Translations under genes and position numbers: made by a program
Assembly: GCF_036898465.1 (NCBI RefSeq)
Contig: NZ_JARUMJ010000001.1
Span: forward strand, 496,001-560,000
Direction of reading: 5' to 3'
Source of the DNA: Streptomyces sp. B21-105
Lineage (GTDB): Bacteria > Actinomycetota > Actinomycetes > Streptomycetales > Streptomycetaceae
Length of the DNA stretch: 64,000 nt
The notes under the pieces: model-generated
Database searches by the model: none
Told to the model about the DNA's origin: nothing
The model's input: only the letters and a program-made list of their open reading frames with translations
Shown: positions 1 to 14,143 of the stretch, piece by piece
Numbering within the stretch: position 1 is the stretch's first letter
Layout of the letters: each line of letters starts with the position of its first letter

Positions 1-683
1 ACGAACTGGTCACCCTCTGGCTTCCCATGGCCGAGCGGATCGCCGTCCGCTTCCGCGGCCGCGGCGAGGCCCTCGAGGACCTCTACCAGGTCGCGGCGCT
101 GGGGCTGGTCAAGGCGGTCGACCACTACGACCCCGACCGCGGGCGCGCCTTCGAGGCGTACGCGGTGCCCACGATCACCGGCGAGATCAAACGTCACTTC
201 CGCGACCACATGTGGACGCTGCACGTGCCGCGCCGGGTCCAGGACCTGCGCAACCGGGTACGGCACGCCGGCAAGGAGCTGTCGCAGACCATTCCCGGCC
301 GGCCGCCGACGATCGCCGAGATCGCCGCGTACGCCCAGCTGACCGAGGACGAGGTGCGCACCGGCGCCGAGGCCCTGGAGTGCTTCTCCGCGCTGTCACT
401 GGAGGCCGAGCTGCCCGGCACCGACGGCTACGCGCTCGAGGACGCGCTCGGCGACCCCGACCCCGGCTACGACACGGTCGTCGACCGGGTGGCCGCGGCG
501 CCCTGCCTGCGGGCCCTGCCGGAACGCGAACGGACCATCCTGTACCTGCGGTTCTTCGTGGGGATGACGCAGAGCAGCATCGCGGAACAGCTCGGCATCT
601 CCCAGATGCACGTCTCCCGCCTGCTGAGCGGCTGCTTCGAGCGGCTGCGCGAGGAGATCAGCGCCGAGGCGGAGGCCGCCTGA
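1..683 (+). CDS. SigB/SigF-family RNA polymerase sigma factor, 5' end outside window
   Basis: This is an alternative sigma factor of the SigB/SigF/SigG type, which directs RNA polymerase to stress or developmental promoters. The reading frame is open to the left edge: codons before the ATG at 27 read ELVTLWLP, which matches the same stretch (EIVTAWLP) of the complete paralogue at 38870-39760, so the true start lies outside. Region 2 is visible (EDLYQVAALGLVKAVD), then region 3 and a C-terminal region 4 helix-turn-helix (MTQSSIAEQLGISQMHVSRL). Its 3' end overlaps the 3' end of the convergent ANTAR gene by 26 bp. No cognate anti-sigma factor is adjacent inside the window. The family is certain; which sigma factor it is cannot be told from sequence alone. 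Confidence 0.93.
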   Translation, partial: ELVTLWLPMAERIAVRFRGRGEALEDLYQVAALGLVKAVDHYDPDRGRAFEAYAVPTITGEIKRHFRDHMWTLHVPRRVQDLRNRVRHAGKELSQTIPGRPPTIAEIAAYAQLTEDEVRTGAEALECFSALSLEAELPGTDGYALEDALGDPDPGYDTVVDRVAAAPCLRALPERERTILYLRFFVGMTQSSIAEQLGISQMHVSRLLSGCFERLREEISAEAEAA

Positions 684-1068
684 CCCGGCGCACGGGAGAG
701 GGCGACCGACCCCGCGCGCGGGCGGGCCCGTCTTGCTCCGACGGGGGAGCGCCGGGGACCTGGGTGGGGCCGTGCCGGTCCAGGACGTCCTCCAGTACGG
801 CCCGGATGTCCGGAGGCAACTCCCCCCGGCGCCCCCACAGGAGGATCAGCTCGGCCACGCTGCGCAGCTTGACGTTGGTGTGCTGGGAGACCTCTTTGAG
901 CACGACCCACCCCTCGTCGGGGGTCAGCCGCCCCAGCGCCACGACCACTCCGATGGCCTGGTCGACCACCGCGTGGGAGGCGACGGCCTCCTTCAGCTGC
1001 TCGACCTCCTCCTGAAGCGCGAAGATCAGGGCCGTTTCGTCACGGGATGTGCGCGGTACTCGTCCCAT
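658..1068 (-). CDS. ANTAR domain protein (putative RNA-binding antiterminator)
   Basis: This 136-residue protein has an ANTAR-like core at about residues 10-75: a predicted coiled helix (LQEEVEQLKEAVASHAVVDQAIGV is spread over residues 16-39), followed by GRLTPDEGWVVLKEVSQ and NVKLRSVAELI. ANTAR domains bind paired RNA hairpins and prevent transcription termination. No receiver or GAF domain precedes it, so the sensor would have to be separate. The ATG at 1068 is chosen because upstream sequence in this frame is Arg/Gly/Pro-rich and not protein-like. The C-terminal 35 residues are low complexity (Arg/Pro) and overlap the sigma-factor 3' end. It is divergent from the VOC gene at 1241. Confidence 0.8.
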   Translation of the reverse strand: MGRVPRTSRDETALIFALQEEVEQLKEAVASHAVVDQAIGVVVALGRLTPDEGWVVLKEVSQHTNVKLRSVAELILLWGRRGELPPDIRAVLEDVLDRHGPTQVPGAPPSEQDGPARARGRSPSPVRRVRRPPPRR

Positions 1069-1240
1069 CACTCCATCGTGCCACCGGGTCGCTCGGCAGG
1101 CGGCCGGGACCGGGTCGGCCGGACACTGGTAACAGAACCGCACGCCCGGAACCGCCCGCCCGGAGCCGCCCGCCACGCGACCCGCTCCCCGGCGGCCCGC
1201 GCGACCGACCCGCCGCCGACAGACCAGGAACGCGAGTGCC

Positions 1241-2044
1241 ATGAACCGTCGTCCGACATCCGCCCCCGGCGCTCGGGGAACCGTCACCACACACTCCGTG
1301 TTCGGTGCTCCCTGCTGGGTGAGCCTGACCAGCCGGGACCTGGAGGCCACCCAGGACTTCTACGGGGCGGTGCTGGGCTGGAAGTGGCTGCGGGGCACGC
1401 TGGGCGACCACTTCCGTACCGCCCTGGTCGGCGGCGTGCCGGTCGCGGGGATCGCGGCGGTCGCCTCGATGTGGCAGATGGCGGTCGCGTGGACGCCGTA
1501 CTTCGCGGTGCCCAGCGCGGACGAGGCCGCCTCCCGGGCCCGCGAGCGGGGCGGGACGGTGGCCGTGGGGCCCATCTCGCTCCCACCGGGCCGGGCGGCG
1601 CTGCTGGCCGACCGGGACGGCGCGACGTTCGGCGTCTGGGAGGGCGAGCTGATCGGCAACTGGGAGGCCTGGCGGCAGGCGGCGCCCGCCTTCATCAGGC
1701 TGCACACGCGCGACGCCTTCGACTCCGCCATCTTCTACGGCGAGATCCTCGACTGGGCCACCGACCGCCCCGGCGCCTGCCAGGTCCACTACGAGTCCGG
1801 CGAGGTCTGGCTGCGCAACCGCGGCGACGTCGTCGCCCGCATCGAGTCCGGGGCGCTCGAGGCGGCGCCGGACCCGACCATCCGCCCGCACTGGCAGGTC
1901 CACTTCGCCGTGGCGGACGTGTCGGCCTGCGCGCGCGCCGCGGAGAAGCACGGCGGCTCGGTGCTGCGCGAGAAGGCCGAGGAAGCGGTGCTGCGGGACC
2001 CCGACGGGGCCCAGTTCACGGTGACCTCGCGCCGCGAACGCTGA
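1241..2044 (+). CDS. VOC (glyoxalase/bleomycin-resistance fold) protein, two domains
   Basis: The 267-residue protein contains two vicinal-oxygen-chelate modules. The first runs from about residue 20 (VFGAPCWVSLTSRDLEATQDFY, a typical first strand and helix) to about 135. The second starts near residue 150 (FIRLHTRDAFDSAIFYGEIL) and ends with LRDPDGAQFTVTS. Two-module proteins of this kind are common in Streptomyces and are usually annotated only as VOC family or hydrolase-like; the substrate is not known. The ATG at 1241 begins shortly after the divergent ANTAR promoter region. The gene converges with glgX, with 74 bp between the stops. Confidence 0.85.
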   Translation: MNRRPTSAPGARGTVTTHSVFGAPCWVSLTSRDLEATQDFYGAVLGWKWLRGTLGDHFRTALVGGVPVAGIAAVASMWQMAVAWTPYFAVPSADEAASRARERGGTVAVGPISLPPGRAALLADRDGATFGVWEGELIGNWEAWRQAAPAFIRLHTRDAFDSAIFYGEILDWATDRPGACQVHYESGEVWLRNRGDVVARIESGALEAAPDPTIRPHWQVHFAVADVSACARAAEKHGGSVLREKAEEAVLRDPDGAQFTVTSRRER

Positions 2045-2118
2045 GCCCGCCGCCCAGCCCCGGGTCCGCTACCAGCGGCACCGAGGCCGCCACGAGCCCG
2101 CGAGCCGCGCAGAGGCCG

Positions 2119-4268
<2,150 letters not shown>

Positions 4269-4272
<4 letters not shown>

Positions 4273-4781
4273 GGGGCGGCCACCAGGACACGCGGTTCCT
4301 CGGCGGCCGGGGCGGCCACGACGGCCATCGGCAGCGCGCGGGGCACCTTGCGGCCCTCGCGCAGGTCGGGCGCCGGCCGGGTCGGCACCAGCGGCTTGCG
4401 CTCGCCCGAGCGGGCACGCTGGGAGAACCAGATGACCTTGCTGCCGGTGTCGGTGGAGCAGCAGCCCCAGCCGTCGCTCATCGCGGCGATGCGCTCCAGG
4501 CAGGCCCGCAGGTCCTGATCGGGGCGCAGATGGCGGTCGTCGCCCCCGAGGGCCGTGATCAGATGCTGGCCGTTCCACCACATCTCGATCGACGTGTGCT
4601 TGTCCGTGGCGTGCTCGTCGATGGCCTCCAGCAGCATCACGGCGCCGCGGCAGACGGGCTCGACGAGCGTCTGGAGGTCCCAGTGGTTCAGGTGTGCGGC
4701 CAGTATGCGCCTGACCTGTCCGACGCGTTCCGCACTGACGTCCACATCCAGGTGGTAGTAGCAGGGGACTGCGGTCTTCAT
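4269..4781 (-). CDS. RsbW/HATPase-like protein with degenerate N-box, coupled to glgX
   Basis: The 170-residue protein follows the layout of streptomycete anti-sigma-type ATPases: an N-terminal VSAERVGQVRRILAAHLNHW helix, a middle helix where the ATP-binding N-box should be, and an SDGWGCCSTDTGSKVIWF strand-loop-strand near residues 100-118. The usual E-L-x-x-N-A of the N-box is replaced by AVMLLEAIDEHA, so the Mg-ATP-binding Asn is missing. It is therefore probably a non-catalytic regulator, if the fold assignment holds. The ATG at 4781 has a GGTGAGGAG ribosome site upstream. Its stop overlaps the glgX start, which ties it to glycogen debranching. Homology is judged by eye and is only moderately certain. 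Confidence 0.7.
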
Positions 4782-5070
4782 CTCGTTCGCTCCTCACCGG
4801 CGAGGCTCCGCTTCTGCCGGCCCGACGGACGGGCCACCGACACGAAGCGTGAGCGGTAATCGCTTCAGAGTCACAACCACAGTGGGGCTGCTACGCCATT
4901 CGTGCAACACGAGCACACCACAATCAAGATCCAACAGGACGTTGGGTGATGCGCCGTGCACCATAAGTGAAGGCCTCGGGAGGTTGGACGTTTTCGCACC
5001 TCTGCGGAAAGGGCCGACCCGCTCGTCTCGAGCGGCGTACCTCGTGAACTCCCGGAAGGTGACCAGCGCG

Positions 5071-5370
5071 ATGCTGCAACCAGCGAAGACCGAAGTCGCC
5101 AGAACCCTGCGCAGTTTCCGGTCCTGGGAGCGGGCCATGCTCGCGCACCCCGAGGACCGCACCGCGCGGGCCGCCTTCGAGGACTGCGGATACACGCTGT
5201 GCGTGCTGATGGGCAAGCGGTGCGCCCGGGAGGCCGCGGACGCCGCGGAGCAGTATCTGCGCGCCGGCACGGCCGCCCGCCACCGCGAGCGCCGGGGCGC
5301 GAACCTGAGGAACGGCGCGGCACGGCTCACCGTGACGCGTCCCCTTCCCTGTCTGCCCGCGGAGACGTAG
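5071..5370 (+). CDS. DUF5133 family small protein
   Basis: This 99-residue protein matches the streptomycete DUF5133 pattern: an N-terminal MLQPAKTEVARTLRSF helix, then a conserved GYTLCVLMGKR segment near residue 45 followed by a helix (AREAADAAEQYL). The paralogue at 38568-38807 shares the YTLCV..G.R core. The family's function is unknown. The ATG at 5071 is preferred over upstream in-frame codons because GGAAGGTGA precedes it and the family length (about 80-100 residues) then fits. It lies 75 bp upstream of the glgE start, in the same direction. The 289-bp spacer from 4782 to 5070, shared with the divergent glgX unit, is locally AT-richer (about 4855-4975) and probably holds both promoters; I could not place boxes there. 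Confidence 0.75.
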   Translation: MLQPAKTEVARTLRSFRSWERAMLAHPEDRTARAAFEDCGYTLCVLMGKRCAREAADAAEQYLRAGTAARHRERRGANLRNGAARLTVTRPLPCLPAET

Positions 5371-5445
5371 CCGTCCGCGGCGGTGCAGGTCCGTTCGCCC
5401 AACACCGGGCGAGCGAAGCCATTTTCAGTCAGCGGAGGTGCAGAG

Positions 5446-7401
5446 TTGAAGTCCACCAGGGCGATCGGCCGGATCCCGGTACGGGATGTCGAACCGCGTG
5501 TGGAATGCGGCAGGCGGCCGGCGAAAGCCGTGGTCGGTGAGACGGTGCGGATCTCCGCGACGGTGTTCCGCGAGGGCCATGACGCCATCGGCGCCAACGT
5601 GGTCCTCAAGAGCCCGGAGGGCGCCCGTGGGCCCTGGACGCCGATGCGTGAGCTCGCCCCCGGCACCGACCGCTGGGGCGCCGACGTGGCCCTGGAGGCC
5701 CTGGGCCGCTGGACCTTCACGGTGGAGGCGTGGAGCGACCCGATCACCACCTGGCGCCGCAACGCGGCGATCAAGATCCCGGCGGGGATCGATGCGGGAC
5801 TGGTCCTGGAGGAGGGCGGCCTGCTCCACGGGAAGGCGGCCGCCCGGGCTCCGCGCGGTCCGCAGCGCACCCTGCTGCGGGAGACGGCGAAGAAGCTGCT
5901 GGACGACTCGACCTCGGTGGCCGAGCGCTACGCGGCGGCGTTGACGCCGGAGGTGGACGAGGTGCTGGCGCGGTTTCCGCTGCGGGAGCTGGTGACCGCG
6001 TCGGAGCCGCTGCCGCTGCTGGTGGAACGCGAACGCGCCCTGTACGGGGCCTGGTACGAGTTCTTCCCCCGTTCCGAGGGCACCCCCGAGCAGCCCCACG
6101 GCACGTTCCGCACCGCCGCCCGCCGGCTCCCAGCGATCGCCGCGATGGGCTTCGACGTCGTCTACCTCCCCCCCGTCCACCCCATCGGCGCCACCTTCCG
6201 CAAAGGCCGCAACAACACCCTCGACGCACGCCCCGACGACGTCGGCGTGCCCTGGGCGATCGGCTCCCCCGAAGGCGGCCACGACGCCGTCCACCCCGCA
6301 CTGGGCACCCTGGACGACTTCGCCCGGTTCGTCGGGCAGGCCCGCGCGCTCGGCCTGGAGATCGCCCTCGACTTCGCCCTGCAGTGCTCCCCCGACCACC
6401 CCTGGGTCGACAAGCACCCCGAGTGGTTCCACCACCGCCCCGACGGCACCATCGCCCACGCCGAGAACCCGCCGAAGAAGTACCAGGACATCTACCCCGT
6501 CGCCTTCGACGCCGACATGAAGGGCCTGATCGCCGAGACCGTGCGGGTGCTGCGGCACTGGATGGGCCACGGCGTGCGGATCTTCCGCGTCGACAACCCC
6601 CACACCAAACCCGTGGTGTTCTGGGAACGCGTCATCGCCGAGATCAACGGCGCCGACCCCGACGTGATCTTCCTGGCCGAGGCGTTCACCCGGCCCGCGA
6701 TGATGCACGCCCTCGCCCAGATCGGCTTCCAGCAGTCCTACACGTACTTCACCTGGCGTACCACCAAGGACGAGCTGACCGAGTACCTCACCGAGCTGTC
6801 GGGGCAGGCCGCCTCGTACATGCGGCCCAACTTCTTCGCCAACACCCCCGACATCCTGCCCGCCCACCTCCAGCACGGCGGCCGGCCCGCCTTCGAGGCC
6901 CGCGCCGTCCTGGCCGCCACCCTCTCCCCCACCTGGGGCGTGTACAGCGGCTACGAACTCTGCGAGAACACCCCCCTGCGCGAGGGCGGCGAGGAATACC
7001 TCGACTCCGAGAAGTACCAGCTCACCTCCCGCGACTGGGAGGCAGCCGAACGCGAGGGCCGCACCATCGCCCCCCTCATCACCCGCCTCAACACCATCCG
7101 ACGCGCCAACCCCGCCCTCCACCGACTGCGCAACCTCCGGTTCCACGGCACGGACAACCCCTCCGTCATCGCGTACAGCAAGCGCGAGGGATCGAACACG
7201 GTTCTGGTGGTCGTCAACCTCGACCCCCACCACACCCAGGAGGCCACGGTCTCGTTGGACATGCCGCAACTCGGCGTGGAGCACGACGCGATCCTGTCCG
7301 TACACGACGAGCTGACCGGTGCCACGTACGCCTGGGGCAGGACGAACTACGTGCGCCTGGAGCCCGGTCGGACCCCTGCCCACGTGTTCCACGTCCGGTG
7401 A
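5446..7401 (+). CDS. glgE: alpha-1,4-glucan:maltose-1-phosphate maltosyltransferase GlgE
   Basis: GlgE (GH13_3) extends alpha-1,4-glucan using maltose-1-phosphate made by TreS and maltokinase. The protein shows the N-terminal domain ([19 protein letters not shown]), [27 protein letters not shown], the nucleophile in [10 protein letters not shown] (Asp383) and the acid/base in FLAEAFTRP (Glu412). The 29-residue spacing equals that recalled for the studied S. coelicolor enzyme (D394/E423). The TTG at 5446 is preferred: GGAGGTG lies 5 nt upstream and the following [11 protein letters not shown] resembles known N-termini. A GTG at 5383 is in frame but adds residues unlike the family. It leads glgE-treS-mak-glgB. 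From about 6150 onward codon use shifts towards C-ending codons. Confidence 0.95.
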   Translation: MKSTRAIGRIPVRDVEPRVECGRRPAKAVVGETVRISATVFREGHDAIGANVVLKSPEGARGPWTPMRELAPGTDRWGADVALEALGRWTFTVEAWSDPITTWRRNAAIKIPAGIDAGLVLEEGGLLHGKAAARAPRGPQRTLLRETAKKLLDDSTSVAERYAAALTPEVDEVLARFPLRELVTASEPLPLLVERERALYGAWYEFFPRSEGTPEQPHGTFRTAARRLPAIAAMGFDVVYLPPVHPIGATFRKGRNNTLDARPDDVGVPWAIGSPEGGHDAVHPALGTLDDFARFVGQARALGLEIALDFALQCSPDHPWVDKHPEWFHHRPDGTIAHAENPPKKYQDIYPVAFDADMKGLIAETVRVLRHWMGHGVRIFRVDNPHTKPVVFWERVIAEINGADPDVIFLAEAFTRPAMMHALAQIGFQQSYTYFTWRTTKDELTEYLTELSGQAASYMRPNFFANTPDILPAHLQHGGRPAFEARAVLAATLSPTWGVYSGYELCENTPLREGGEEYLDSEKYQLTSRDWEAAEREGRTIAPLITRLNTIRRANPALHRLRNLRFHGTDNPSVIAYSKREGSNTVLVVVNLDPHHTQEATVSLDMPQLGVEHDAILSVHDELTGATYAWGRTNYVRLEPGRTPAHVFHVR

Positions 7402-7433
7402 ACCACCCTGCCGATCGGAGGCCCCAGACCGCC

Positions 7434-9152
<1,719 letters not shown>

Positions 9153-9180
9153 GCGTGCGCCGAGGAAAGGATGGGTCACC

Positions 9181-10551
9181 GTGACGAAGACCGCGAAGAC
9201 CGCACCCCTGCGCCCGGGTGGCGCGAGCGGCGTCCGCTCCGCGGGGCCGCTCGGCGCGCTGCTGCGCGAGTGGCTGCCCCGGCAGCGCTGGTTCGCCGGC
9301 AAGGACCGCCCGATCACCGACCTGCGCATGCTGTCGATGACCGAGCTGTATCCGGGCTGTCTGCATCTGCTGGTGCACGCCGGCCAGTCGGGCGTCCCGA
9401 CGCCCGGCGGCACTCCCCCGGCCGGCGACTGCTACCAGTTGCTCCTCGGCCTCCAGGAGCATCTGTCACCGCGGCTGGGGCGGGCGCTGATCGGCAGGGT
9501 GGAGGAGGGGCCGCTCGCCGGGCTGACCGTCCATGACGCGATCCAGGACCCGCGGTCGGCGCATCTGCTCCTGGAGCGGATGCGGCACCCCGGCACGCTC
9601 GGCCCGTTGACCTTCGATTCGGACCCGTCCGTGTCGCTGCCTCCGGGGCTCGCGCCGCGCCTGCTGGAGGCCGAGCAGTCCAACACCTCCCTGGTGTACG
9701 GGGACGCGTTCATCCTGAAGATCTTCCGGCGTGTCCAGCCCGGGGTGAACCCCGATCTGGAGGTGCCGGTCGCGCTGGCCGGGCAGGGGTGCGGGCGGGT
9801 GCCCGCACCCGTGGCGTGGTTCCGCACGACCCATCCGCAGGAGGCGACGCTCGGCGTGCTGCAGCCGTTCCTGCCCGACGCCTCGGACGGCTGGACGCTG
9901 GCGCTGCGCGCGCTCTCCCGCGGCGAGGACTTCACGGCGGAGGCCGAGGAGCTGGGGCGGGCCACCGCCGACGTCCATCTCGCGCTCGCCGCGGCCCTTC
10001 CGGCCGGTCCGGACGCCGAGGACGGGCGCACGGCGGCCGCGATGACCGAGCGGCTGGAGGCGGCCGCGCACCACGTGCCGGCGCTGCGGCCGTTCGTGCC
10101 GGGCCTCACCACCGCGTTCGGCGCGCTGTCGGCGTGCGACGCGGGTCCGCCCGCCCAGCGCATCCACGGCGACCTGCACCTCGGGCAGGTCCTGCGCGCC
10201 GGACGCGACTGGTTCGTCATCGACTTCGAGGGCGAGCCGTCCCGTCCGCTGGCCGAGCGGCGCAGCGCCCACTCCCCGGTCCGGGACATCGCCGGAATGC
10301 TGCGCTCCTTCGACTACGCCGCCCGCCAGCGCCGCCCGTGGCGACCGGAGTGGGCGCGGCGTTGCCGGGAGGCCTATTGCGCGGGCTACGCGGCCCGCGC
10401 GGGCTGGGACCCCCGGAAGAAACATGCCCTGCTGCGTGCCTACGAGACGGACCGAGCCGTGTACGAAGTGCTGTACGAGGCCCGTAACCGACCCGACTGG
10501 CTGCCCGTACCCATGGCGGCGATCGAACGACTCGCCGTCCGAGGAGGCTGA
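9181..10551 (+). CDS. mak: maltokinase Mak (Pep2)
   Basis: Mak phosphorylates maltose with ATP to give maltose-1-phosphate, the donor for GlgE. The 456-residue length is typical. The N-terminal lobe has [14 protein letters not shown], the signature of the cap subdomain. Eukaryotic-like kinase motifs follow: [12 protein letters not shown] (His329, Asp331) and [16 protein letters not shown] with the metal-binding Asp, then [17 protein letters not shown]. The GTG at 9181 has GAGGAAAGGA upstream. It sits between treS and glgB in one operon; the glgB start is 5 bp after its stop. Confidence 0.94.
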   Translation: MTKTAKTAPLRPGGASGVRSAGPLGALLREWLPRQRWFAGKDRPITDLRMLSMTELYPGCLHLLVHAGQSGVPTPGGTPPAGDCYQLLLGLQEHLSPRLGRALIGRVEEGPLAGLTVHDAIQDPRSAHLLLERMRHPGTLGPLTFDSDPSVSLPPGLAPRLLEAEQSNTSLVYGDAFILKIFRRVQPGVNPDLEVPVALAGQGCGRVPAPVAWFRTTHPQEATLGVLQPFLPDASDGWTLALRALSRGEDFTAEAEELGRATADVHLALAAALPAGPDAEDGRTAAAMTERLEAAAHHVPALRPFVPGLTTAFGALSACDAGPPAQRIHGDLHLGQVLRAGRDWFVIDFEGEPSRPLAERRSAHSPVRDIAGMLRSFDYAARQRRPWRPEWARRCREAYCAGYAARAGWDPRKKHALLRAYETDRAVYEVLYEARNRPDWLPVPMAAIERLAVRGG

Positions 10552-10556
10552 CCCCT

Positions 10557-12761
10557 GTGGCCCTGCGTGACACCTCTCCGCCCGAATCGGCCGGCCCCCG
10601 CCCGCGTACGGCGCCCGCGCTCGACGCGGGCGACCGCGGACGGCTGCTCTCGGGCTCCCACCACGATCCGCACGCGCTGCTCGGCGCGCACCCGGTGCCG
10701 GGCGGGATCCTCTTCCGGACGCTGCGGCCCTTCGCCGACGCCGTGAGCGTGGTGATCCACGGCGATCCCACGCCGTTGGTCTCGGAGGGCGACGGCCTCT
10801 TCGCCCTGGTGCTGCCGCTCGACGCGGTGCCCGCGTACACGCTGCTGGTGTCGTACGAGGGCGCCGAGCACAAGGTGGACGATCCGTACCGGTTCCTGCC
10901 GGCCCTGGGCGACCTCGATCTGCACCTGATCCGGGAGGGGCGGCACGAGGAGCTGTGGAAGGCGCTCGGCGCCGAGCCGATGGCCCATCAGGGGGTGCTC
11001 GGCACCCGGTTCACCGTGTGGGCGCCCAACGCGCAGGGGGTGCGGGTCGCGGGGGACTTCTGTTTCTGGGACGGGACGGCCTTCCCGATGCGGTCGCTCG
11101 GCGCGTCCGGGGTGTGGGAGCTGTTCCTGCCGGGGATCGGCGAGGGCGCCCGCTACAAGTTCGAGATCACCTCGCGGCACGGGGACCGGTTCCTCAAGGC
11201 GGACCCGATGGCCCGGCGCGCCGAGGTGCCGCCGGACACGGCGTCGATCGTGCACGCCTCGCACTACGAGTGGTCGGACGGGGACTGGATGGCGCACCGG
11301 GGCGACGTCCCCGTGCACGTCGCCCCGTTCTCCGTGTACGAGGTCCATCTGCCGTCCTGGCGGCCTGGCCTGACGTACCGGGAGCTCGCCGAGCAACTGC
11401 CCGCCTATGTACGGGATCTCGGCTTCACACATGTGGAGCTCATGCCGGTCGCCCAGCACCCGTTCTCGGGTTCCTGGGGCTACCAGGTCACCGGCTTCTA
11501 CGCGCCCACCGCCCGGCTCGGCACCCCGGACGACTTCAAGTACCTGGTGGACGCGCTGCACCGGGCCGGCATCGGCGTGATCGTGGACTGGGTGCCGGCG
11601 CACTTCCCCAAGGACGACTGGGCGCTCGGCCGCTTCGACGGGGAACCGCTGTACGAGCCCGGCGACTCACGGCGGGCCGAGCATCCCGACTGGGGGACGT
11701 ACGAGTTCGACTTCGGCCGGGTCGAGGTGCGCAACTTCCTGGTGGCGAACGCCACGTACTGGTGCGAGGAGTTCCACATCGACGGCCTGCGGGTGGACGC
11801 CGTCGCCTCGATGCTCTACCTCGACTACTCGCGCGACTCCGGGCAGTGGACGCCCAACGTGTTCGGCGGGCGTGAGGACCTGGCCGCCATGGCGTTCCTC
11901 CAGGAGATGAACGCGACGGTGTACCGCCGCAACCCGGGCGTCGTGACGATCGCCGAGGAGTCCACCGCCTGGGACGGCGTGACCCGGCCCACGGGCAGCG
12001 GCGGTCTGGGCTTCGGGCTGAAGTGGAACATGGGCTGGATGCACGACTCGCTGCAGTACATCGGCAAGGAGCCGGTGCACCGCAAGTACCACCACAACGA
12101 GATGACCTTCTCGATGGTGTACGCCTACAGCGAGAACTACGTGCTGCCCATCTCGCACGACGAGGTGGTCCACGGCAAGCAGGCGCTGGTGTCCAAGATG
12201 CCGGGCGACTGGTGGCAGCGGCGCGCCGACCACCGTGCCTACCTGGGCTTCATGTGGGCCCATCCGGGCAAGCAACTGCTGTTCATGGGGCAGGAGTTCG
12301 CGCAGGGCGCGGAGTGGTCCGAGGCGCACGGGCCGGAGTGGTGGCTGCTCGACGCCGGGTACGCGTCGGCGGGCGACCATCGGGGCGTGCAGGACCTGGT
12401 GCGCGACCTGAACACCGTGTACCGGGCCACCCCCGCGCTCTGGGAGCGCGACACCGACCCCGCCGGCTTCCGGTGGGTGCTGGGGGACGCGGCGGAGGAC
12501 AACGTCTTCGCGTTCCTTCGGTACGACGCGCAGGGCGCGCCGCTCCTGGCCGTCAGCAACTTCTCCCCGGTGGTGCGCCACGACTACCGTCTCGTCGTCC
12601 CCGACGGCGTCCCGGCCTGGCGCGAGGTGCTCAACACCGACGCCGAGCACTACGGCGGCAGCGGCGTCGGCCTGCCCGACGCCGTCGCCGCGCGCGACGG
12701 GGAGCTCAGGCTGACGCTGCCTCCGCTGGCGACGGTCTGGATGGCTCCGTCGTCCGTGTGA
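10557..12761 (+). CDS. glgB: 1,4-alpha-glucan branching enzyme GlgB
   Basis: GlgB (GH13_9) introduces alpha-1,6 branches into the linear glucan made by GlgE. The 734-residue protein has two N-terminal beta modules ([30 protein letters not shown]), then the catalytic barrel with [46 protein letters not shown] (nucleophile Asp414) and [12 protein letters not shown] (acid/base Glu467), and [12 protein letters not shown]. The 53-residue nucleophile to acid/base spacing equals that of the E. coli enzyme. The GTG at 10557 follows GAGGAGG. It closes the four-gene GlgE-pathway operon. Confidence 0.95.
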   Translation: MALRDTSPPESAGPRPRTAPALDAGDRGRLLSGSHHDPHALLGAHPVPGGILFRTLRPFADAVSVVIHGDPTPLVSEGDGLFALVLPLDAVPAYTLLVSYEGAEHKVDDPYRFLPALGDLDLHLIREGRHEELWKALGAEPMAHQGVLGTRFTVWAPNAQGVRVAGDFCFWDGTAFPMRSLGASGVWELFLPGIGEGARYKFEITSRHGDRFLKADPMARRAEVPPDTASIVHASHYEWSDGDWMAHRGDVPVHVAPFSVYEVHLPSWRPGLTYRELAEQLPAYVRDLGFTHVELMPVAQHPFSGSWGYQVTGFYAPTARLGTPDDFKYLVDALHRAGIGVIVDWVPAHFPKDDWALGRFDGEPLYEPGDSRRAEHPDWGTYEFDFGRVEVRNFLVANATYWCEEFHIDGLRVDAVASMLYLDYSRDSGQWTPNVFGGREDLAAMAFLQEMNATVYRRNPGVVTIAEESTAWDGVTRPTGSGGLGFGLKWNMGWMHDSLQYIGKEPVHRKYHHNEMTFSMVYAYSENYVLPISHDEVVHGKQALVSKMPGDWWQRRADHRAYLGFMWAHPGKQLLFMGQEFAQGAEWSEAHGPEWWLLDAGYASAGDHRGVQDLVRDLNTVYRATPALWERDTDPAGFRWVLGDAAEDNVFAFLRYDAQGAPLLAVSNFSPVVRHDYRLVVPDGVPAWREVLNTDAEHYGGSGVGLPDAVAARDGELRLTLPPLATVWMAPSSV

Positions 12762-12820
12762 ACAGGGCCGGACGGGGCAGTCGGGTGCGTACCACCCACC
12801 CAGAGAAGGGCTGACGTCGC

Positions 12821-13912
12821 GTGCGCACCGTGGGAGTGGAGGAGGAACTCCTCCTGGTCGACCCGGAGACCGGCGAACCGCGGGCTCTGTCCGCCGCCGT
12901 CCTCGCCCGCGCCGCGCGGTGCGAGGACGGCGGCGACGACGTCTTCGAGAAGGAACTGCACAACCAGATGCTCGAGTTCGCCACCCATCCGCAGTCGGGG
13001 ATGGACGAGCTCGGCGCGGAGATCGTGCGGATACGCGGGGAGGCGGCCCGGCACGCCCGGGCGGCAGGCTGCGCGGTGGCGGCGCTCGCCACGTCACCGC
13101 TGCCGGTGCGCCCTTCGGTCAGCATGAACGGGCGCTACCAGTGGATGGCGCAGCAGTTCGGCATCGCCACGCAGGAGCAGATGGTGTGCGGCTGCCATGT
13201 CCATGTGTCCGTCGGCTCGGACGAGGAGGGCGTCGCGGTCGTCGACCGTATCCGCCCCTGGCTGTCGGTGCTGATGGCGCTGAGCGCCAACTCGCCGTTC
13301 TGGCAGGGCCGGGAGACGGGATACAGCAGCTATCGCAGCCGGGTGTGGCAGCGCTGGCCGTCGGCCGGCCCGACCGAGTTGTTCGGTTCGGCGGAGCGCT
13401 ACCACCGGCGGGTGGCGGACATGGTGGCCACGGGCACCATCCTCGACGAGGGCATGGTCTATTTCGACGCCCGGCTGTCGGCGCGCTATCCGACGGTGGA
13501 GGTGCGCGTGTCGGACGTCTGTCTGCACGCGGACACCGCGGTGCTGATCGCCACGCTGGTGCGCGGGCTCGTCGAGACGGCCGCCCGGGAGCTGGAGGCC
13601 GGCCGGGAGCCGGTGGACCACAGTGTGAGCCTGCTGCGGCTGGCCGGCTGGCGCGCTGCCCGCTCGGGCCTCACGGGGGACCTGCTGCACCCGGCGACCA
13701 TGCGGCGCGCGCCCGCCGGGACGGTCGTCGGGGCACTGCTGGAACACGTCCGGGACGCGCTGGCGGACGCCGGGGACCTGGAGCGGGCCCGCGCCTCGTG
13801 CACCGACCTGCTGCGGCGCGGCAACGGGGCGCGCCTCCAGCGCGAGGTGTGGGAGCGCACCGGCAGTCTGCGCGAAGTGGTCGCCGCCTGCGTGCGGCAC
13901 ACCCAGGTCTGA
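12821..13912 (+). CDS. YbdK-type carboxylate-amine ligase (glutamate-cysteine ligase 2 family)
   Basis: The 363-residue protein begins with VGVEEELLLVDPETGEPRA and continues with EKELHNQMLEFATHPQ, CGCHVHVSVGSDEEG, ANSPFWQGRETGYSSYRSRVW and VEVRVSDVCLHADTAVL. These are the conserved blocks of the GCS2/YbdK family of ATP-dependent carboxylate-amine ligases. YbdK of E. coli has weak glutamate-cysteine ligase activity; the natural substrate here is not known. The GTG at 12821 is preceded by AGAGAAGGG. It lies 59 bp after glgB in the same direction and may be cotranscribed, although no metabolic link to glycogen is obvious. Confidence 0.88.
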   Translation: MRTVGVEEELLLVDPETGEPRALSAAVLARAARCEDGGDDVFEKELHNQMLEFATHPQSGMDELGAEIVRIRGEAARHARAAGCAVAALATSPLPVRPSVSMNGRYQWMAQQFGIATQEQMVCGCHVHVSVGSDEEGVAVVDRIRPWLSVLMALSANSPFWQGRETGYSSYRSRVWQRWPSAGPTELFGSAERYHRRVADMVATGTILDEGMVYFDARLSARYPTVEVRVSDVCLHADTAVLIATLVRGLVETAARELEAGREPVDHSVSLLRLAGWRAARSGLTGDLLHPATMRRAPAGTVVGALLEHVRDALADAGDLERARASCTDLLRRGNGARLQREVWERTGSLREVVAACVRHTQV

Positions 13913-13954
13913 CCACGCACCCCGCCCCCGGACGACGCGGTTCCGCCCTCGGGC

Positions 13955-14007
13955 CGGTCCGGGCGGACGGTCGGCGGCCCGTGCGGTCCGGGCGGGCGGT
14001 CAGCGGC
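13955..14007. repeat. imperfect 24-bp direct repeat in intergenic region
   Basis: Two 24-bp copies beginning CGGTCCGGGCGG occur at 13955-13978 and 13984-14007 and differ at two positions. They lie between the YbdK-type gene and the acyl-CoA synthetase gene, just before the stretch from about 14030 to 14112 that looks like the promoter region of the latter. That stretch has AT-richer sequence, a TAGATT hexamer at 14075 and a 7-bp inverted repeat at 14087-14093/14106-14112. The function of the repeat is unknown. Confidence 0.6.
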
Positions 14008-14143
14008 TCCGGCGGCCGAGATCATCAACGCGGATTACATATTCGTTCCAGGCCACAAGCGGTCTCACCTGGGCTAGATTCGACCACCGTCGATAACAGT
14101 TCCCGTCGACGGAGTCACAGTCCGTACACGTCAGGAGCAGCGC

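Noticed and set aside
4849..5070. Upstream extension of the DUF5133 gene to 4849
   Set aside because: The added 74 residues are unlike the family, and a good ribosome site precedes the ATG at 5071.
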